This document shows, piece after piece, positions 21,891-33,195 of a DNA stretch of 64,000 bases (positions within the stretch are counted from its first letter, which is position 1; each line of letters begins with the position of its first letter). The notes beneath the pieces are model-generated. The model did no database searches, was not told the origin of the DNA, and worked only from the letters and a program-made list of their open reading frames with translations. Source of the DNA: Elephas maximus indicus (taxonomy: Eukaryota > Chordata > Mammalia > Proboscidea > Elephantidae); the NCBI RefSeq assembly GCF_024166365.1, contig NC_064823.1:20640924-20704923 (forward strand), in the 5' to 3' direction. Position numbers and translations under genes: made by a program.

Positions 21891-23105
21891 AATAGGATTA
21901 AGTCCAGTTACACACCTCTTACAGGTTCTGGTCTAAGCTCTGCTATCACAGCACTTTTCCCCCAATGTGAGTGCAGATCCCTGCACCAGCCAGGTGCTTG
22001 ACCACCTTTTTGCTTCTTTGGTGCTGTATGTGGCCAGGTTACGTGCCCCATTGTTGCTGCAGGCAATCTACACATTGGCTTTAGTTCTAGGTTACTAACT
22101 CAGAACCCTCTTCCCTCAACTTGAGTTACTCTTGCGTGGAGAGTGAGAATGTAGAACGTTGGATGTTTCTTCCTTGAAATATTGCCCCATGTTATATACT
22201 TTGTTCCCAATAAAATTTGTCTGCCCCTTTTTCTGGCATTGAGATTTTCCACGGGAAGAAAAGGTTCATTCTTTGTGAAGCCAAACAAAATTCTGTGACT
22301 TCTTTTCCCCAAGATAATGTGTAAGACGTATTCTTCTTGGCCTAGATCAATAAATGCTTTAAATGCCAGCTTTCTGTATAAACAATTTATTTTAAGAGGA
22401 CACTGCTTACTATGTAAATCTCATTTACCATAAGAGGAAGATTTAGAGCTCTTGAGGTTTTCTACCATTGTACAGTTTAGTTAAAAATCATATAACTGCA
22501 AAATAGCTGACATACTTCTATATTTTTTACCCAGAACTCTAAGATAACACGTAAAGATGGTTCAGAGAAAAACTGACCCAAAGACCAGTTTTTGATGAGT
22601 ACCTTCTGATGAGTAAAGAAGAAAAAAGTGCCTTAGAGGTGAACAGCCCTCTCATTCCAGACAGAATAATACAAACACTTTTTATTTTGCAACAATTTAC
22701 ATCTCAGGAAATGCTTCACTTTTTTTTTTTCTTCTCATCTTCAAAGTAACCCTAGCAAATAAGTCTTATTGAGAAGTCACATAAGAGGACTTTTAACACC
22801 GAAGAGGCTATTAGCTGCGAGCCATAGACTAATTCTGGAAACTGATAATTTTAAAGAAAAACTGGAAAGATTTCTCCCTCTAAAATCTAAGAGGAAAATC
22901 ACAAGTAGATTAAGAAATAATTAGTAAGACCTGAAGATTCATAACTAAGGTAACTAATTCAGTTTTGAATTTGTATCTATATTATTTGTTTCTCTTTTTC
23001 TTCTTTTGGGTTGTCAGCAATAAAATTCAACCCTGACTAAATTAATCAAAAATAAATAAAGGAAAAGAAGAAAAAAAAATAAAAAAGAATAAGGAATAGC
23101 TCTAA
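21891..23105. other. Gene-free stretch
   Basis: No gene. GC content rises at 21900-22100. A minus-strand frame of 70 codons (22100-22312) has no recognisable features. Confidence 0.45.
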
Positions 23106-23334
23106 AGGCCCTGGGTAGCACAAAAGGTTTGCACTACTAACCTAAAAGTTGACAGTTCAGATTCACTTGTGGTGCCATGGAAGAAAGGTCTGGTGATCTG
23201 CTGCCACAAAGATCACAGCCAAGAATATTGAATGGAGCAGTTCATCTCTGTAACACATGGTGTTGCTCTGAGTAGGAATGGAGTCAGTGACAACTCAGGT
23301 TTGGCTTTTGGGATTTGTTTGTTTGTTTGTTTTG
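23106..23334 (+). mobile_element. AfroSINE, longer subfamily
   Basis: Head 'aggccctgggtagcacaaaa', middle 'ggaagaaaggtctggtgatc', 'atggagcagttcatctc', tail 'gaatggagtcagtgacaact' and (GTTT)n end. About 230 bp. Confidence 0.93.
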
Positions 23335-23354
23335 GTTTACTGACCTCTTAGAAG

Positions 23355-23559
23355 CCAAGCCAAACTGACTGCTGTAAATTTTGACTCCTAATGACCCTAT
23401 TGGACAGGGTAGAACTGCCCCATAACATTTCCAAAACTGTAAATTGTTACAGATGCGGAACACCACACCTTCCTCCTGTGCAGCGGATGGTGGCTTTGAA
23501 CCACCAACCTCTTGCTTAGCAACCGAGTGCTTTCACCACTATACCACCAGGGCTCCAGA
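23355..23559 (-). mobile_element. AfroSINE with target-site duplication
   Basis: Third body type, with 'aaaactgtaaattgttacag' between body and head. Head side reads 'ataccaccagggctcc' and B box 'ggctttgaaccacc'. Flanks 'ctcttagaag' (23345-23354) and 'ctcttaggag' (23560-23569) match at 9 of 10. It lies beside the oppositely oriented SINE ending at 23334. Confidence 0.94.
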
Positions 23560-24099
23560 CTCTTAGGAGCTCAGTAGATTTGAAGAAAGAGCTAAAGTAG
23601 CTCAAAAATTTCAGGAAGCACAGAGGCTTTGGAGCTGTAAACAGTAAGACATGGTGAAGAATCTCTTCAGAGTCTTCCCCACCAGACCGCATCCAAATGA
23701 AATACTTTCTCTTTTAGTCCCTTTATTCAGGATTTAAATACCCAGGAAAGACCAAAAGACATGACATGTCCATCTGTTGGCCTGGAGAGGACGGGGCACC
23801 TTGAATGGGTAGCACAGCAAGGCTCCACAGCCTTCTCAAGGAAAATCAGGACGCTGCTTCCAAAGAAAGTTGGCACAGATGCTAAAGAAGCGAGAATAGT
23901 AAATGTCCTTTAGAATGTCTTCAGTGTAACTCTACATATTGTAAAAGGGTTAAACACAATATCTAAAATGCTATTTAATAACCATTTTATGAAATTTTGA
24001 TTTTAATATTTGTATCAGCATTAGGTTCAGGTGTGGGTAATAAAAATGCAAAATACCAATGCTTTAAATAAGTTTAAGACCATATTCCAGGCAGAGTTG
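23560..24099. other. Gene-free stretch
   Basis: No gene or named repeat seen. Confidence 0.5.
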
Positions 24100-24307
24100 C
24101 AAAAAAAAAAAAAAAAATCCCACTGTGGTAGAGCCAATTCCAATTCAGCTATCTCTACAGGACAGAGTAGGACTGCTCCGTAGGATCCCCAAGGCTGTCA
24201 GTCTTTACAGGAGCACACCTTTCTCCCAGGGAGCAGCTGATGGGCTCAAACCATCAAAGCTTCCATGAGCAGCTGAGCGCTTTGACTACTGCATCATCAG
24301 AGTTTCC
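24100..24307 (-). mobile_element. AfroSINE (third body type)
   Basis: A17 tail on the left (24101-24117), 'acaggacagagtaggactgc', 'gctgtcagtctttacaggag', head side 'actgcatcatcagagtttcc'. More diverged than the neighbours. Confidence 0.9.
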
Positions 24308-25563
24308 CCGAGTATGGCAGCTCTGTACAAAAGATCCTTAGGAGTCTGGTCTTCTATCTTATGGTTCCACCATGCATGACCCCATTCTTCTCTATCTCTT
24401 AGGTGAGCTCCTGGTCCCACATGGTTGCTCCAGCTCCAGACAGCACAAGAGAGGAAGAGACAGTTGCAGAGGTCAAATGCAATCATATTTTAAGAAAAGC
24501 CACACCGTGTTTTCACTTATATTTCACTTATGTCTCAGGAGCCAAGTTAATCCATATGTCCATGTATTTCTCTGCAATGGATGCCAGAAGATATTATGTT
24601 CATTCTGAGTGGTTATATTCTCACTAAAACTTATAAAACTTATAGTCACTATTAATAAGCAGGGAGGAGGGGATAATTTCTGGAGTCAACTAGGTGTCCT
24701 TGCTAGAATTGTATTTTTATTTATCACATTTCTCCATAAACTTATTTAATCAATAGACATACTTATTTTTCTTTTATCCTCAAGTCATAACAAATAGAGG
24801 GCTTTCTGACTCTTACAGGTGTTCAACCCTTGTAGTATAGATAACCTTGTCTATAGACAACACTTGAAATATATTTATAATGTATAACAGTGAAAATATG
24901 TAAGTTTAGAAGCTTAATGTTTGCACATTGATAAGATGACTTATAAAAAATTAAAAGCAAAAAAAAGAACTTTAAAATTCTCAAATTGAATATATAAAGC
25001 AATATTATTATACAGGCTCAGGTTGAAATTTATTAATTTGGTCAAAAAATATTTTTTTAACTTTTAAGTGTCAGGCATCATGCTAGTCTAAAATTGCATG
25101 ATTTAAAATGGATTTTAAATATATTGTCCATGTTATAAGCCACCAGTATTTTAGAATGAGAAGGTAAGTTTTAAAAGTGAATGTGAAGTGAGTGAATTCG
25201 AAATTGTTCTTACAAGGCCTCACAAGGTGCCCTTAATTTATCACAGTTTCCACATCACACATCTCAGACTGTATCACTCTGAGAAACCTGCTGAAGGATG
25301 AACACTGTTAGAAATTCAGCACATATTTCTGGAACCCAACAAATACCCACATATTTCTGGAAGATAATGCCATTTTGAGGTCTGGAGATTGATTTTATTA
25401 TTTGGTTTAACCTGGTTAAACTATTTTAAAGATTTATTATCTTATCCAGGTACCAAAAATGTACTTTCTGCTGCTCATCCCCAGAGAAAAGGCAAGGAAC
25501 AGTCTAGGCAAAATTTGTTGCTTGTACTGAATTGTAATATGACAAATTAAATATTGTGATGCA
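24308..25563. other. Gene-free stretch
   Basis: Overlapping open frames of 66-78 codons at 24286-24627 have no domain. The rest is AT-rich with no recognised repeat. Confidence 0.45.
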
Positions 25564-25758
25564 TTGTCCCTGGATGGCACAAATGTTTAGGCGCTCGACT
25601 TCTAGCTGAAATGTTGGGAGTTCGAACCCACCCAGAGGTGCCTTGAAAGACAGGCCTGACAATCTGCTTTCAAAAATCCCATGGAGCAGTTCTACTCAGC
25701 ACACGTGGGGTCTCCATGAGTTGGAATCAAACGCACGGCAAATAACAACAACAAATCA
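25564..25758 (+). mobile_element. AfroSINE, longer subfamily, RTE-like tail
   Basis: Head 'ttgtccctggatggcacaaa', B box 'gagttcgaacccaccc', middle 'aggtgccttgaaagacaggc', 'catggagcagttctact', tail (ACA)n after 'cgcacggcaaataac'. The B box is among the best kept in the window. Confidence 0.93.
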
Positions 25759-26607
25759 GATGCGAAGACCCAGACACCTCCAGATCTGAGAATAACTTTG
25801 TGTTCTCTTTTGGGGCCATGACAAAAGAAAAACATTTCATCCCTGTGGCAGAAGGCAGAGAAATGAATTATATTCATGTTAAGTAGCAGAGGTTGCTAGG
25901 TGTATATTTCTATTATGTTTAAGCAACTGTATGTTTTGGGGGTGTCTTTATTGCGGCAGTTAATATAACCTTAAAAACACACATTGCAATTCGCAGCTGG
26001 TCGTTACATTAAGCAAAATGCAAGCTGTGAAAACAGCTAGAATTAGGAGAAAAATAAAGTGAAGATATTAATCTGAGTATTTTATATTCCCCTTATGAAC
26101 TATATATTTTTTTAACCCAGCATTCAAGATCAAACACAATGAGACCAAAATTTTAATTCTCAGAAAGGTGAGAAAGACAATTTGTGTATGTGTATGCGTG
26201 TGTGCACACATGTGCACTATTAGGTCATTCTAAAATTGATTTGTGCCATCTAAAGAAAAACTCTAATTCAGCCAGATATTAAAGCAAAGCTTTATTTTTA
26301 ATAAAAAGTAAAATATTGCTTTGTTTTTTTCTGCGATATCCATTCATGTATCATAATAATACTAATACAGCACTTGGAAATAAATCAGGCAGATTAACCT
26401 CTTCATAAATTAATGCTGCAAGAAAATTTATAAAAAAAAAAAAGTAAGGAAAAAACATGCTAATTGTTTTCTGATTTTTTTCAATATAAAAAAATATATA
26501 TCAAAGATCAGATTTGGGTAGCATAGTAAGGACTATAACAGCTATACTGTTAATTTGGTTTTAGCAGACATCATATATCTTTACATTATCCTCCCTTCTT
26601 AATCTTT
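25759..26607. other. Gene-free AT-rich stretch
   Basis: A GT-rich patch at 26184-26218 (tgtgtatgtgtatgcgtgtg) and A/T homopolymers. No gene or named repeat. Confidence 0.5.
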
Positions 26608-26942
26608 GCCGTGGAGTGCCAGAAGAATGAAGAAATTTATCTTGGAAGAAGTACAGCCAGAGTGCTCTTTAGAAGTGAGGATGGCAAGACTTCATCTCAC
26701 TTCTTTTGGACATGTTATCAGGAGACACCAAGCACTAGAGAAGAATATCATGCTTGAGGGTCCTCAAAAAAGAGGAAGACCCTCAACAAGATGGATTGAC
26801 ACAGTGGCTACAACAATGGGCCCAAACATAGCAACAATTGTGAGGATGGCACAAGATAAGGCACCATTTTGTCCTGTTGTACATGGAGTTGCTATGAATC
26901 TGAACCAACTCGATAGCACCTAACAACAATAACAACAACAAT
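26608..26942 (+). mobile_element. RTE LINE, 3' end only
   Basis: C-terminal 105-codon frame (26606-26923) with 'PWSARRMKKFILEEVQPECS' followed by 'FGHVIRRHQAL', shared with the RTE copies at 6.0 kb and 20.1 kb. Nearly the whole remnant is open. It ends 'cacctaacaacaataacaac'. Confidence 0.94.
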
Positions 26943-28674
26943 TCTTACCAATCTACTCTTCCAAAAAGAATACAGAAATGGCAGCCATCAATTCATTTCT
27001 GGATTCATTCATGTTAGGCCTTATAGTAAACCCCAATATATACAAGACATTAAAGAAGACACGTAAAATTAAACAATAGAGAAAGCTTGTTTTCATTTAA
27101 CAGGTGTTACAAGAGCAGAAGACTGTGTATGAGGTGTTTCTGCTTCCCTGGGTGTTTTTGCCTTTACCCAGGCAATCTTCCTTTGTCTTTCTCTTTTCTC
27201 AGTGCTCTCCTTTGGAATTTGACAGACCTGGGCAACAAAGGCAGAAACCCTTCATCCCAAGTATGAAGGGGATATGCAAACCCAGTATGAACTTTAACTA
27301 CAGTAAATGCTACCAAAGACAAAGTTTAATGACTTTAGAGAAAAATCACAGATGAGAAATTGCAATGGTTTCATACGTCTAAAATTTGTATCTTTTGCAA
27401 AAGTCATAAGTAAATTCATCCTCTAGTCCTTATGTTTTAGATAGTTTATATATTGGTCCTTACAGGTTATTTTGACCTAAAGCTTGTCTTAAAAACCAAT
27501 TGGAAATTTTTAGGTCTCTAAGAATTAAAGATTTAGTGCTTTGTACTTTTTTTTTTACTTTTAAATGAAGACCATAATAAGTCTGAATATACATTTTAAG
27601 TTACTTTTATACTAAATGGTATAATTTAAAAGTTGAAAAATTACTGCAAAGTAAAATTTAGATCAAAATATATAGAAACTAAATATAAAGATCAAATATG
27701 AAAGGTGAAATAAAACTTTGTGACATGTTTAATCAAATTACAAAATTTGTAGCTACTAATTGTTTTTTTTTTTACACTGATACTTTCCCCCAAAATGTTC
27801 AAAGATTATAAAGAACCCACTATAGAAGAAAATTAATTTCCACATCTTAGAATAAAAATTGAATTTCCATATTTTAATGATTTTTTTCCCCCAATTTGGC
27901 AGCATTTGCATATACAGAGGACTTTTAAAAGTGGTTAAATACCATTTAAATGATTTTCTTTGCCCCATATGCAAACAGATTCATTCTTCATATGATCTCT
28001 AAACAGCAATATTTATTTGAGCTGCTTTTATTTCAATGTATCCTGTGCAATATAAGATGCAAATTAAAAAACAAAAATGAAAAATGAAAAACACTGACTA
28101 CTACTACACATGAGGGACATTCATGAGGACAGAAAGAATAAAAAGAGTACAGGTATATTTATATATTTTAATTTTTTTCCCCTCAAATATCTCTACTATC
28201 CACAGCAGGAGGCTTTCAGGGCCTCTTCAGATAAAGAGTTTAATTTTATGTTTAAATCACTGGTTTGATCGAAATTAAACTGGAAAAGAAACCCGAAGGT
28301 AAAAACCTAGGGCACTTTCTGTCATGTGACTTCTTTTTTTGTTTTTAAAGATTTGCTAGAAGGACAAATTAAACACAAGAACGGCATGTCTCAGTGTGTG
28401 TTTGTTGGTGGTGGTGGGGTGGTTGCTGAGGGTTGGAGTGTCTAAGGGGTGATGGGGGCTGTTGGTTGGTAAATGACAGGGAAAAAGGCAGGATGAAGGG
28501 GGAATGTAAGAATCAGTGAGGATATGTGGAAATATTTGGGGCATTGAATAAAATATACAACATAACAGTATTATTTCTGTCTGGTTCTTTAACTCATACT
28601 GACACAGGGACTCAGAACATTTTACTGAATCCTATTTTCATTTTTAAGAGTATCAAAAATCTCTCCCTCACTTA
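26943..28674. other. Gene-free AT-rich stretch
   Basis: No gene. At 27090-27110 a pyrimidine tract runs into 'cag', with an 83-codon open frame (27104-27355), but nothing else supports an exon. A G-rich patch lies at 28409-28503 with runs up to G5. No named repeat. Confidence 0.5.
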
Positions 28675-28679
28675 ATGAG

Positions 28680-29217
28680 TGTCATGGGTTGAATTGTGTC
28701 CCCCTAAAATATATGTGTTAATTTGGCTAGGCTGTGATTCCTGGTATTGCGTGGTTGTCCTCCATTTTCTAATTGATGTAATTTCCCTAAACTACATCAA
28801 ATCTCTAAATCCTAATCTCTGCCTATGGTTAATGAGGCAAGATTATATTATTTTAAACAGGTCACATTCCTGATCGAATGTAAAGGGAGTTTCCCTGGGG
28901 TGTGGCCTGCAGATAAAAGGAAAAAAGGAAAAGGAAAGGGAAACAAGCAGAGAGTTGGGGACCTCGTACCACCAAGAAAGCAGCACTGGGAGCAGAGCTC
29001 ATTCTTTGGACCCAGGGTTCCTGTGCGGAGAAGCTCCTAGTCCAAGAGAAGACTGATGACAAGAAGCTTCCTTCAGAGACGACACAGAAAGCTTTCCCCT
29101 GGAGCTGATGCCCTGGGTTTGGACTCAGCCTACTAGACTATAAGAGAATAAACTTCTGTTTGTTAAAGCCATCCGTTAGCAGTATTTCTGTTACAGCAGC
29201 ACTAGATGACTAAGACA
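28680..29217 (+). mobile_element. Solo LTR, MaLR/ERVL type, with 5-bp duplications
   Basis: 538 bp starting 'tgtcatgggttgaattgtgt' and ending 'ctagatgactaagaca', the TG...CA LTR ends of the MaLR-like group. Flanks 28675-28679 and 29218-29222 are both 'atgag', a perfect 5-bp duplication. An 'aataaa' lies at about 29148. No internal retroviral region follows, so it is a solo LTR. Exact family not known. Confidence 0.9.
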
Positions 29218-29526
29218 ATGAGTCATCACCAATTAATTCTAGTCAAGTGGACCAGGAAAGTTTAGGCTCAATCTTTTTTTTTTTGATATATTTTATGAAT
29301 ACATGAAGACTAGTATTCAGATGTTTCTTAAACATATTAAATAAACACACTATCAGTTTGCTTTCAAAATTCAAAATATCCCCTCGTAAACCTGTCCACA
29401 TAAGTGTATGTACAAATACTTTAGAATTTTTTGATACTTTTATTTTAAACTTTCTCAAAATTATTTTCAACTTATACAAATTTTAGGAGCCCTGGTGATG
29501 CAGCCAATGGTTAAGCACTTGGCTGC

Positions 29527-29985
29527 TGTGATGGTTAATGTTATATGGCAACATGGCTAGACTCTGATTCCCAGTGGTTTGGCAGACATTGGACAGGTTG
29601 CTTTTCCATAATGCAATATAATGTAATCACTTCCATGATGAGATCTGCTATGAGCAGCCAATCGGTTGAAAAGGGAGTTTCCTTGGGGGTGTGCCCTGTC
29701 TCGAGTATGTAAATGGATGGCTCATTCTCTCTGGATCCTGCTCCTCATCATCTGACCTCTGGTTCTTGGCTCATGAGCCAGCAGCCTGCTGTCTCACCTG
29801 TTGATTTGGGGTTCGTCAGTCCCTGCAACCACATCAGTCAGGAGAAGCCTCCTGCCTGGCACCTGGCCCACAGATTTTGGGACTTGGCAGCCTCCAGAAC
29901 TGTGCGAGCCATTTCCTTGAATTAAATCTCTCTCTTTACATATGTTTCACTTGTTTTGGTTCTCTAGAGAACCCAGCCTAAGACA
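29527..29985 (+). mobile_element. Solo LTR inside a SINE (family A)
   Basis: 459 bp from 'tgtgatggttaatgttatat' to 'acccagcctaagaca'. Flanks are 'gctgc' (29522-29526) and 'attgc' (29986-29990), consistent with a slightly mutated 5-bp duplication inside the SINE 'gctgctaacc' motif. Same family as 30843, 36304 (minus) and 61043. An 85-base region around 29770-29855 contains one copy of a module that is duplicated in the 30843 copy. Confidence 0.9.
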
Positions 29986-30068
29986 ATTGCCAACCAAAAG
30001 GTCAGTGTTTCTAACCCACCAGCGATTCTACAGGAGAAAATACCTCGCTATCTGCTCCCATAAAGATT

Positions 30069-30257
30069 AAAAACGAAAACCAAACTCATTGCCATCGAGT
30101 TAATTCTGATTCATAGTGACCCTATAAGACAGTAGAACTGCCCCATAAGGTCCAATACTATAAATCTTTATGGAAGCTGACTGCTACATCTTTCTCCTGT
30201 GGTGAGCTTGAACCACTGACCTTTCAATTAGCAGTCATTCTTAACTAGCAGGGCTCC
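30069..30257 (-). mobile_element. AfroSINE inside another AfroSINE
   Basis: Minus-strand SINE with head end 'ggagccctgctagtt' (30257 side), 'ctataaatctttatgg' body and tail 'ccaaactcattgccatcg'. Flanked by 'ataaagatt' at 30060-30068 and 30263-30271, the duplicated target in the host SINE. Confidence 0.94.
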
Positions 30258-30350
30258 TTTCAATAAAGATTACACCTAGAAAACCTTATGCAGCAGTTCT
30301 ACTCTGACTTGTGGGGTCAGTGTGAGTCAGAATCAACTCGAAGGCAAACA

Positions 30351-30842
30351 ATAACACAAATTTTGAAACTGAAGGGGGACGTTTACTTGAATGGAGTTCT
30401 CACTAGCAGAGTAAAAAATTTCTTCCTGATTCTCCCTGATATTTTTAATTTATCCTTTAAACAATAATTAATCTGAAAGAGGGCATATATTGCAGAGAAT
30501 AAAGTTAGGGGCTTTTGCGTAAAATAGCCCTAGCTTTGGGAGTCCCTCTTCCATTAGTTAATTAAGTGATTTTTAAACAAATGACTTAAACTATATTATC
30601 AACAATGGTTAAATGTATTGAAAGAAATGGTGTGTATAAAGTGGTTAACAAACTGCCTGGCACAAAGTTACATCCTTTTTAGACCACGTTACTGTTTTCT
30701 TACTGCCCAGAGATAATTCTACATGCATTATTTTAAGTTGCCTGCTAGATTCTTAATGCTAAAGTTATGTTTTAATGATTTACAAAGTAACAGGCTATGT
30801 CCTCTATCAGTTCTGTCAGCAGACGGTCCCAGTTTACGTAAG
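30351..30842. other. Gene-free stretch with a MIR-like part
   Basis: A MIR candidate at 30520-30670 is listed separately; nothing else recognised. Confidence 0.5.
30520..30670 (+). mobile_element. Probable MIR SINE fragment
   Basis: 'gctttgggagtccctcttcc', 'acaaatgacttaaac' and 'gtggttaacaaactgcctgg' follow the MIR order but are eroded. Confidence 0.5.
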
Positions 30843-31496
30843 TGTGATGGTTAATGCTATGTGTGAACTTGGCTAGGCCATGATTCTCCATGCTGTGGCA
30901 GGCATTATCTAATCATCCTCTGCTTTGTGACCTGATGTGAGCTGCCAGTCAGTTGGAAGGGGAGTTTCCTGGGGGGTGTGGCCTGCATCCAATACATATG
31001 GATGTTCTGGCAAAACTTGTGCTTTCCATCAGTCCTGCATCCATCTTATCATCCACTGACTTCCGTTTTTTGGGATGTGAGCTAGCAGCCTTTTGCCTGA
31101 CCTGCAGATTTTGTATTTGCCGGCTCCCACAACGACGTGAGCCAGCAGCCTGCCATCTGATCTGCTGGTTTGGAGTTTGTCAGCCCCTGCAACCACAAGA
31201 GTCGGGAGAAAACTGACCCAAGGATTTGGGACTTCCCAGCTTCCACAAATGCATGAGCCATTTCCTTGAAATAAATCTCTCTGTATACATATCTGGAGCC
31301 CTGGTGGCACGATGGTTAAGTGTTTGGCTGCTATCTAAAAGGTCAGCAGTAAGAATCCACCAGGCACTCCTTGGAAACCACCTGGGACAGTTCTAGTCTT
31401 TCCTATAGGGTGGCTATGTGTTGGAATTGACATGACAGTAATGGGTTTGGTTAGGTTAGGTTGGTTTTGCTTCTCTAGAAAACTCAGCCTAAGACA
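30843..31496 (+). mobile_element. Solo LTR (family A) carrying a SINE
   Basis: Starts 'tgtgatggttaatgctatgt' and ends 'ctcagcctaagaca'. A SINE (31294-31460) interrupts it near the 3' end. Inside, 31079-31138 and 31139-31198 are two adjacent 60-bp units sharing 'gag(c/t)cagcagcc' starts, so the module is tandemly duplicated. Flanks 'gtaag' (30838-30842) and 'ccaag' (31497-31501) are 3 of 5 identical. Confidence 0.88.
31294..31460 (+). mobile_element. AfroSINE inserted in LTR
   Basis: Head 'ggagccctggtggcacgatg', 'ctccttggaaaccacctggg', tail 'gaattgacatgacagtaatg', then GGTTA-like repeats before LTR resumes at about 31461. Confidence 0.93.
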
Positions 31497-31849
31497 CCAA
31501 GGCTACAGCCAAATATGCTCTTGATATTAATTTAAGCATGTTCTATGGAGAATGCGAAGCTCTGGAAAACACAGAGATTATAAGGTTGACTTCAGAAATG
31601 TGACTCCTGATAGGACCCAGGAAGTGTGAATGTTGTTGTCTTTCTGATATTAGGTAATGGGAGCTAATCCCTAGAATGAGCAGTGGTAAGGAGAAAAACA
31701 GCTCTCCTCTGTAGTCTTAGATCATTTGTGCATGCAGGAAGAAGGCTTTCAAAGGCCAAGGCAATAAATCCCTGGGATGGTCTCAGAGTCGCAGTAATTG
31801 AAGAAGGTTTTTGGAACCGTGTATTAGTTTTAAAATAGTAAATACCATT
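31497..31849. other. Gene-free stretch
   Basis: Nothing recognised. Confidence 0.5.
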
Positions 31850-32060
31850 AAAAAAAAAAAAATCCAGTCACCATCAAATCAATTCCGACTCATAATGACC
31901 CCATAGCGTCAGAGGAGAACTCTGCTCCGTAGGGTTTTCAATGGCTGATTTTTCAGAAATTGATCATCAGGCCTTTCTTCCAATGGACCCCTGGGTAGAC
32001 TTGAACTTCTAATCTTTTAATTATCAGCCTAATGCATTAACCATTTGTACCTCCCAGGGA
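31850..32060 (-). mobile_element. AfroSINE, longer subfamily
   Basis: A13 run at left (31850-31862), 'ccgactcataatgacccc', 'ctgatttttcagaaattgat', 'ggcctttcttccaatggacc', head side 'catttgtacctcccaggga'. Confidence 0.93.
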
Positions 32061-32064
32061 CATT

Positions 32065-32190
32065 TAAACACTTACCATAAGCCCTGTTTTAGTTGCTGAG
32101 TTTACAGAAACGAACACATAGCTTCTATCTTCCAAGACCGTAGTGTTTCATAGGAAAGAAGACAGAAATATTACAAAAGGAGTAGGAAAG
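32065..32190 (-). mobile_element. L2 LINE fragment
   Basis: 'ccctgttttagttgctgag', 'acagaaacgaacaca' and 'gcttctatcttccaagac' follow the reverse L2 3' end. Short and eroded. Confidence 0.5.
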
Positions 32191-33195
32191 GACAGAAGTT
32201 AATGTTCAAAAAACTATTATTAAAAGGTTAAGTAGTCTTATAGTTGGGTTTATGCCAGTGTTTTAATTTTAAAAATACCCTAAATATTACCTTTTGCAAA
32301 AATTTATTCTAGAGGCTAATTGGTGTTTATACCAATGATTTTCTTAGAGTGTTTTGTTTGCTTGTTTAGAAAAAAGCTGTACTGACATCCTTGTGTCTTA
32401 ATTTTCAGTGCCAAGACAGAGAACTAATTTGCCTGGCTGGGAAACAAGGCGCTTTGCTCTCCAGTGAAAAATTAATATTTTGGAGGCAAAAACTCTGAAT
32501 GAAAGTAGAGTTTGTATCTTGGGACTATACATTCCCAGAATTTATAAACTAAATGATGATTTTACGTAAACATTTTGGGGAAGAAGGCCAGAACCCTTAC
32601 TAGATCTTCAAAATAATGACTGAAAAATAATAAGTACTACTGACTTAGGGGAATAAAGCAAAATAAAATGCCAAGTTCTTAAATTCTATTTTGGTGACAA
32701 AAGTATGACAATGACTCATATTAGTTATGCTAACCCTTTGACCTCAAGATCATTTTTACATATGTCATCCCCAAATAAGTCCAAATGTCCTTCATCTTTA
32801 TTTCTGGAATTCAATTTTCTTAACTAAAAAAAGTTGCATTTTCCAATAATGTCTGCCTACTTCCCAGAATATCAAGGTCATTTTTTTATGTCAACACTGT
32901 TCTCTCAATTTGCTTCCCATCACATTCTACTTTATAATATTCTTGGGATAATCACTAAGCCATTTTAACAATACTGTTTATTCCAAGATCAAGCTGTAAT
33001 CATTACCCATTTCTCCAAAAGGAACATTTTTGGATTATTAATTTATATTATAAATTATGAAAATTATACATTATTCAAAATAATCTATTAAATTAGAAAA
33101 TACATATGATAGTATATTAAAATAGAAAATTTTCACAAAATTAGAAAATTCAAAATGCTATATTTTTCCTATTCTTATATTTTATAAACTAACCT
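32191..33195. other. Gene-free AT-rich stretch
   Basis: Very AT-rich, especially 33030-33180. No gene or named repeat recognised. Confidence 0.5.

Larger units (their letters stand above)
29485..30350 (+). mobile_element. AfroSINE split by an LTR and by a second SINE
   Basis: Head at 29485-29526 (ggagccctggtgatgcagcc) breaks at 'gctgc' for the LTR 29527-29985. The SINE resumes at 29991 (caaccaaaaggtcagtg) up to 'ataaagatt' (30060-30068), breaks for a minus-strand SINE (30069-30257), and ends from 30263 to about 30350 ('cagcagttctactctgactt', tail 'gaatcaactcgaaggcaaac'). Confidence 0.93.

Noticed and set aside
27090-27355. Exon with an upstream splice acceptor
   Set aside because: The pyrimidine-AG and 83-codon frame are weak; no donor pairing, no protein similarity.
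29527-31496. Provirus with paired LTRs at 29527 and 30843
   Set aside because: Same family and strand, but the 860 bases between hold a SINE nest and MIR-like sequence, no retroviral genes, and each LTR has its own flanks.
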